A stretch of 17,144 nt of DNA from JANNGZ01 sp031404155 (lineage in GTDB: Bacteria > Pseudomonadota > Gammaproteobacteria > Burkholderiales > Burkholderiaceae_C), in contig JANNGZ010000459.1 of the NCBI GenBank assembly GCA_031404155.1, positions 1-17,144 of the forward strand, given 5' to 3'. Below, one piece after another: positions 14,162 through 17,144 of this stretch (its first letter is position 1; the number at the start of each line of letters is the position of its first letter). Below the pieces are notes generated by a model. That model was given only the letters and a program-made list of their open reading frames with translations. It was not told the origin of the DNA and searched no databases. The position numbers were made by a program, and so were the translations under genes.

Positions 14162-14754
14162 GATTTCGCCGGCTTGCCGTAGGCAGTGCCCCAACCCCAG
14201 ACTTCGCTGCCCTTGCCGCGGGTGAGCACGCGGGTGCGGAAGATGTCGGCCACCACGTCGCCGTCGCCGCCGAGCAAGGCCTTGGTCGAGCACATCTCCG
14301 CGCAAGCCGGCAGCTTGCCTTCGGAGAGGCGGTTGCGGCCGTACTTCTCGTACTCGGCGTCGCTGCCGTTGGCCTCGGGGCCGCCGGCGCAGAAGGTGCA
14401 CTTGTCCATCTTGCCGCGCAGGCCGAAGGTGCCGTTGGTGGGGAACTGCGGCGCGCCGAACGGGCAGGCATACGAGCAGTAGCCACAGCCGATGCAGATG
14501 TCCTTGTCGTGCAGCACCACCCCTTCGTCGGTGCGGTAGAAGCAGTCCACCGGGCACACCGCCATGCAGGGCGCGTCCGAGCAGTGCATGCAGGCCACCG
14601 AGATGCTCTTCTCGCCCGGCAGGCCGTCGTTGAGCGTGACCACACGGCGGCGGTTCACACCCCAGGGCACGTTATGTTCGGCCTTGCAGGCGGTGACGCA
14701 ACCGTTGCATTCGATGCAGCGCTCGGCGTCGCAGATGAATTTCATTCGAGCCAT
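14158..14754 (-). CDS. fdh3B: Formate dehydrogenase iron-sulfur (beta) subunit, FDH3 type
   Basis: The 198-residue electron-transfer subunit carries four [4Fe-4S] clusters. Cysteines fall in groups 13/16/19/23, 55/58/63/67, 87/90/93/97 and 119/122 with 151/155, plus single Cys8 and Cys71. The blocks CIECNGCVTACKAEHNVPWG and CIGCGYCSYACPFGAP are typical of FdhB/FdnH and related DMSO-reductase-family partners. It is shorter than E. coli FdnH (294 aa) and lacks the C-terminal membrane helix, as in FDH3-type enzymes. GGAGG stands about seven bases before the ATG. It has no signal peptide, so it would be exported together with a Tat-bearing alpha subunit, which is a problem because the gene upstream no longer encodes one. 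Confidence 0.95.
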   Translation of the reverse strand: MARMKFICDAERCIECNGCVTACKAEHNVPWGVNRRRVVTLNDGLPGEKSISVACMHCSDAPCMAVCPVDCFYRTDEGVVLHDKDICIGCGYCSYACPFGAPQFPTNGTFGLRGKMDKCTFCAGGPEANGSDAEYEKYGRNRLSEGKLPACAEMCSTKALLGGDGDVVADIFRTRVLTRGKGSEVWGWGTAYGKPAKS

Positions 14755-14768
14755 TGATAACCTCCAGT

Positions 14769-14846
14769 AGTTGAGGAGCGTAGCGAGCGGGCGTCAGGCT
14801 TGGGCGAGGCCGCAGGAACCGGAACGTACTTTGAAGTACGTGAGGA
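14769..14846. repeat. REP-like intergenic element with palindrome
   Basis: The 134-base gap between the chimeric gene and the iron-sulfur subunit gene contains a perfect palindrome, ACGTACTT-TG-AAGTACGT (14824-14841), enclosed by CGGAA and ATTCCG, next to a GGAGCGTAGCGAGCGGGCG segment. The layout resembles short dispersed repeats I recall from Burkholderiales genomes, but that needs a genome search. It has no T tract and would sit inside the operon mRNA as a hairpin, possibly affecting stability between cistrons. Confidence 0.5.
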
Positions 14847-14888
14847 TTCCGAGCACCGGCCAACGACGCATCACACCTGCGCAGTAGC

Positions 14889-16385
14889 TCATGCCGCGCG
14901 CTCGATCTGGCAGACGGTGGTCTTGGTCTCCTGCATCATCGTCACGCTGTCGTAGCCGTAGGTGGTGGCGGTGTTGACCGCCTCGCCGCGCACCACCGGC
15001 ATCGCGCCCGGTGGGTAGTACGGCGCCAGGTCGACGCCGCCCCAGCGGCCTGAGAAGTGGAAAGGCAGGAACACGGTGTCCGCATCAACCCGCTCGGTGA
15101 CCAGCGCCTTGAGCCGCAGGCCCTTGAACTCGGGCACCGCCGCCATCGGGGGAGTCTTGACCCAGACGAATTCGCCGTTGCGGATGCCGCGGTCGTTGGC
15201 CGCCTTCGGGTTGATCTCGACGAACATTTCCTGCTGCAGCTCGGCCAGCCAGGGGTTGGAGCGGGTTTCCTCGCCGCCGCCTTCGAACTCGACCAGACGC
15301 CCGCTGGTCATGATCAGCGGGAAGGTCTTGCCGATGTCCTTGTTCTTCTCCTGCACGCTCATGTACAGCGTGGGCAGGCGCCAGAAGGCCTTCTTGTCTT
15401 CGTGCGTCGGGTACTTGGCCACCAGGTCGGCGCGGATGCTGTACAGCGGCTCGCGGTGCTGCGGTACCGGGTCGGGGAAGTTCCACACCACCGCACGCGC
15501 CTTGGCGTTGCCGAAGGGGTGGCAGCCATGCACCTGCATCGCCACGCGGATGATGCCGCCCGAGGGGTCGGTCTTCCAGTTCTTGCCTTCGGCGGCCTTG
15601 GCCTCGGCTTCAGTGAGGTCGCCCCACCAGCCGAGCTTTTTCAGCAGCACATGGTCGAACTCGGGGTAGCCGCCGGTGAGGTCGGCGCCCTTGCTGTGCG
15701 AGCCGTCGCCGGCGAGCAGCGAAACACCTTCGCGCTCGACGCCGAAGTTCGCGCGGAAGTTGCCGCCGCCCTCCATCACATGCTTGGAGGTGTCGTACAG
15801 GTTCGGGCTGCCCGGGTGTTTCATCGCCGGCGTGCCATAACACGGCCAGGGCAGGCCGAAGTAGTCGCCGTCAAGCTGGTAGCCTGTTTCCTTGTCGATG
15901 CCGCCCTTGGCCTTGAGCGTCCTCACGTCAAAGACGTTCATGTTGCGCATATGCGCCTTCAGCCGCTCGGGGCTCTGGCTGCCGCTGAACGCCAGGTCCG
16001 AGTTGGTGTACGAGAGCTGGTTCGGGTTCGGCGGTGTACGCGGCGCGCCGGCCACCGGCGGCGCCGGCTCGGGCGGACGCGTGCCCAGTGGCAGGGCCGG
16101 ATCGAAGAAGCCGTCCGGCTTCGGCAGGTTCGACACCAGCTCCATGTTCCAGGCGGCCTCTGCCGCCTTCTCGCCAGGGCCTCCAGGCTTGAGGTTCGCG
16201 CGCGGATCCGTGGTCGACGGCCGCGGCAGGTCGGCGGGCGGGACCGGGTCGGGCCGTTGCTGCGGCGGCCCTCCCGCTGCGGGTGCGGCTGGTTGCGGTG
16301 CCGGTGCGGCCGGCTGTTGTGCCTGTCCGACGGCGATGGCCGAGACGACCAGGGCAGCGCCCGCGAGAATTTTCACGAGTTTCAT
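14889..16385 (-). CDS. Chimeric protein: LVIVD-type N-terminus fused to C-terminal part of formate dehydrogenase alpha
   Basis: The 498-residue product has a Sec signal peptide (1-22) and a Pro/Ala-rich linker. Residues about 79-135, with NMELVSNLPKPDGFFDP and TNSDLAFSG, look like the N-terminus of secreted LVIVD-type propeller proteins. From residue 136 (SQSPERLKAHMRNMNVFDVR) to the end it is formate dehydrogenase alpha subunit: NLYDTSKHVMEGGGNFRANFG, VHGCHPFGNAKARAVVWNFP, and the molybdopterin dinucleotide cap domain (about 355-488) with GGGEETRSNPW. The Tat signal, the [4Fe-4S] domain, the Cys/Sec active site and most cofactor-binding domains are absent; a complete subunit is roughly 950 residues. 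TGAGG precedes the ATG. The partner subunit genes follow in normal order. Catalysis as formate dehydrogenase is not possible from this gene alone. It is either a deletion fusion or an assembly misjoin. Confidence 0.8.
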   Translation of the reverse strand: MKLVKILAGAALVVSAIAVGQAQQPAAPAPQPAAPAAGGPPQQRPDPVPPADLPRPSTTDPRANLKPGGPGEKAAEAAWNMELVSNLPKPDGFFDPALPLGTRPPEPAPPVAGAPRTPPNPNQLSYTNSDLAFSGSQSPERLKAHMRNMNVFDVRTLKAKGGIDKETGYQLDGDYFGLPWPCYGTPAMKHPGSPNLYDTSKHVMEGGGNFRANFGVEREGVSLLAGDGSHSKGADLTGGYPEFDHVLLKKLGWWGDLTEAEAKAAEGKNWKTDPSGGIIRVAMQVHGCHPFGNAKARAVVWNFPDPVPQHREPLYSIRADLVAKYPTHEDKKAFWRLPTLYMSVQEKNKDIGKTFPLIMTSGRLVEFEGGGEETRSNPWLAELQQEMFVEINPKAANDRGIRNGEFVWVKTPPMAAVPEFKGLRLKALVTERVDADTVFLPFHFSGRWGGVDLAPYYPPGAMPVVRGEAVNTATTYGYDSVTMMQETKTTVCQIERAA

Positions 16386-16394
16386 ATCGACCTC

Positions 16395-16417
16395 AAAAGC
16401 TCCGCCTGAAGGCGGAG
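16395..16417 (-). terminator. Hairpin with short T run between the LVIVD gene and the chimeric gene
   Basis: CTCCGCCT and AGGCGGAG (16400-16407 with 16410-16417) form a perfect GC-rich stem, followed on the minus strand by CTTTT. It lies in the 38-base gap between the upstream stop and the next ATG, just before the ribosome binding site TGAGG. It can act as a terminator or attenuator that limits read-through, or as a leader hairpin near the start site. Confidence 0.5.
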
Positions 16418-16423
16418 ACTACA

Positions 16424-17144
16424 TTACCGTAACCGCGCCGTGCGGCCCTTCAACGTGTCTGACAGTGATTGCAAGCGAATGGCATCGCGCCCCTTGGCGG
16501 CCTTGGCATCGGCGGCGAGCTGGGCCGCCACCGCATCCAGGCTGTCGAGCGCGGCCGCGGCGCTGCGTTCCTTGCCGGTACGCAGCTCATCGACCTTCGA
16601 CAGCGCCGTCGTCACGGCCCGCGCGCGCTCGGCCGAGATGCCCTTGGTCCGGTTCAACTGATCGAGATACGACTTCGCCACCGCCGTGGTCGGTTCGTAC
16701 TTCACCAGCGGCTGGTTCTGCGCGTTGAACTCGGTCACCCGCCACTGGGTGGCGGCGTCGATTTCGTTCTGCGACAGGTACTGCGTCGGCACCAGCTTGA
16801 AGATGTCCATGCCGCGCGAAATTTCTGAACCATACAGGTTGCCGTTGTACCAGTAGGTCGACCAGTAGCCGCCGACGATCAGGCTCTTGGCGTCGAGCGG
16901 ACCGCGATCGAAGTAGGCAATTTCAACCGGGTTGGCCGCATCGGTGAAGTCGAACACCGAGACGCCGCCCTGGGCGATGCGATAGGCCAGGCCGGCGCGC
17001 TCGACCTGGGCGAAGAACGGCCTGCCGTCGGCGAGGCCCGAGGTCGCGACGTCACGCAGCGCGCTGGCCAGCGAGAAGCGCCGGGGCCGGCCGGCGATCG
17101 TCACGAGGTAGACCTCGCCGGCGACCTGCACGGCGGCCGGCGTC
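16424..17144 (-). CDS. C-terminal part of LVIVD-type beta-propeller protein (cut by window edge)
   Basis: About 240 residues are visible and the 5' end lies beyond 17144. Two blade-like segments come first (around VQVAGEVYLVT and AYRIAQGGVSVFDFTDAANP). A block typical of the C-terminus of LVIVD-type secreted proteins follows: VEIAYFDRGPLD, then GGYWSTYWYNGNLYGSEISR, then MDIFKLVPTQYLSQNEIDAA. The last ~110 residues are a helical Ala/Arg/Asp-rich tail. Function is unknown; the family is exported and thought to form a propeller. The next gene on the strand, 38 bases away, begins with what looks like the N-terminus of the same family, so two related genes, or one rearranged gene, stand here. The residues before GGVSVFDF are more divergent than I expect. 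Confidence 0.7.
   Translation of the reverse strand, partial: TPAAVQVAGEVYLVTIAGRPRRFSLASALRDVATSGLADGRPFFAQVERAGLAYRIAQGGVSVFDFTDAANPVEIAYFDRGPLDAKSLIVGGYWSTYWYNGNLYGSEISRGMDIFKLVPTQYLSQNEIDAATQWRVTEFNAQNQPLVKYEPTTAVAKSYLDQLNRTKGISAERARAVTTALSKVDELRTGKERSAAAALDSLDAVAAQLAADAKAAKGRDAIRLQSLSDTLKGRTARLR

Noticed and set aside
14672..14863. 63-codon frame across the intergenic gap on the minus strand
   Set aside because: It overlaps the start of the iron-sulfur subunit gene in another phase and merely translates the REP-like repeat.
15057..16409. A 450-codon open frame on the plus strand
   Set aside because: It is antisense to the chimeric formate dehydrogenase gene, with no recognisable motif or ribosome binding site.

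Overview
The window is GC-rich DNA that looks like a betaproteobacterium of the order Burkholderiales, most like the Rubrivivax/Leptothrix/Methylibium group. This placement is inferred from codon and protein style: DUF6502 and DUF5666 genes side by side, an FDH3-type formate dehydrogenase operon with small exported proteins, and a dCTP deaminase of the GKSTYARCG type. No rRNA, tRNA, CRISPR array, transposase or integrase was seen.

Left part (144-3804, all minus strand). A DUF6502 protein with a predicted helix-turn-helix is translationally coupled by an ATGA overlap to a DUF5666 lipoprotein. A 53-residue exported peptide follows 17 bases later. Upstream, behind a good intrinsic terminator, a second DUF5666 lipoprotein has the same five-repeat layout and an AT-rich palindromic promoter region. 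Bases 1-143 hold no gene I can support.

Middle part (3986-11269). This holds mostly unrelated single genes. Plus strand: DNA polymerase IV, an FMN-dependent L-lactate/2-hydroxyacid dehydrogenase, an Mpo1-like membrane protein, and an alpha/beta-hydrolase fused to a class III nucleotide cyclase. Minus strand: a GYD-domain protein, a DUF1801 protein, a YpfJ-type zinc metallopeptidase and dCTP deaminase. The Mpo1-like gene sits between two sets of short tandem repeats. The 62-bp repeat in front of dcd encodes two overlapping 20-codon frames that run stop-to-start into dcd.

Right part (11299-17144, all minus strand). Read in transcription order this is the 3' end of an LVIVD-type propeller gene, then a chimeric gene, the four-cluster iron-sulfur subunit, a small lipoprotein, the cytochrome b subunit, a small exported protein and fdhD. 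Together they look like a periplasmic, membrane-anchored formate dehydrogenase operon. The gene in the catalytic subunit's position is not a normal alpha subunit. Its first ~135 residues look like the N-terminus of an LVIVD-type secreted protein, and only the C-terminal ~360 residues are formate dehydrogenase. The catalytic core and Tat signal are missing. This is either a real deletion fusion or an assembly misjoin, and it is the most important thing to check here. No stretch over 300 bases lacks a gene.
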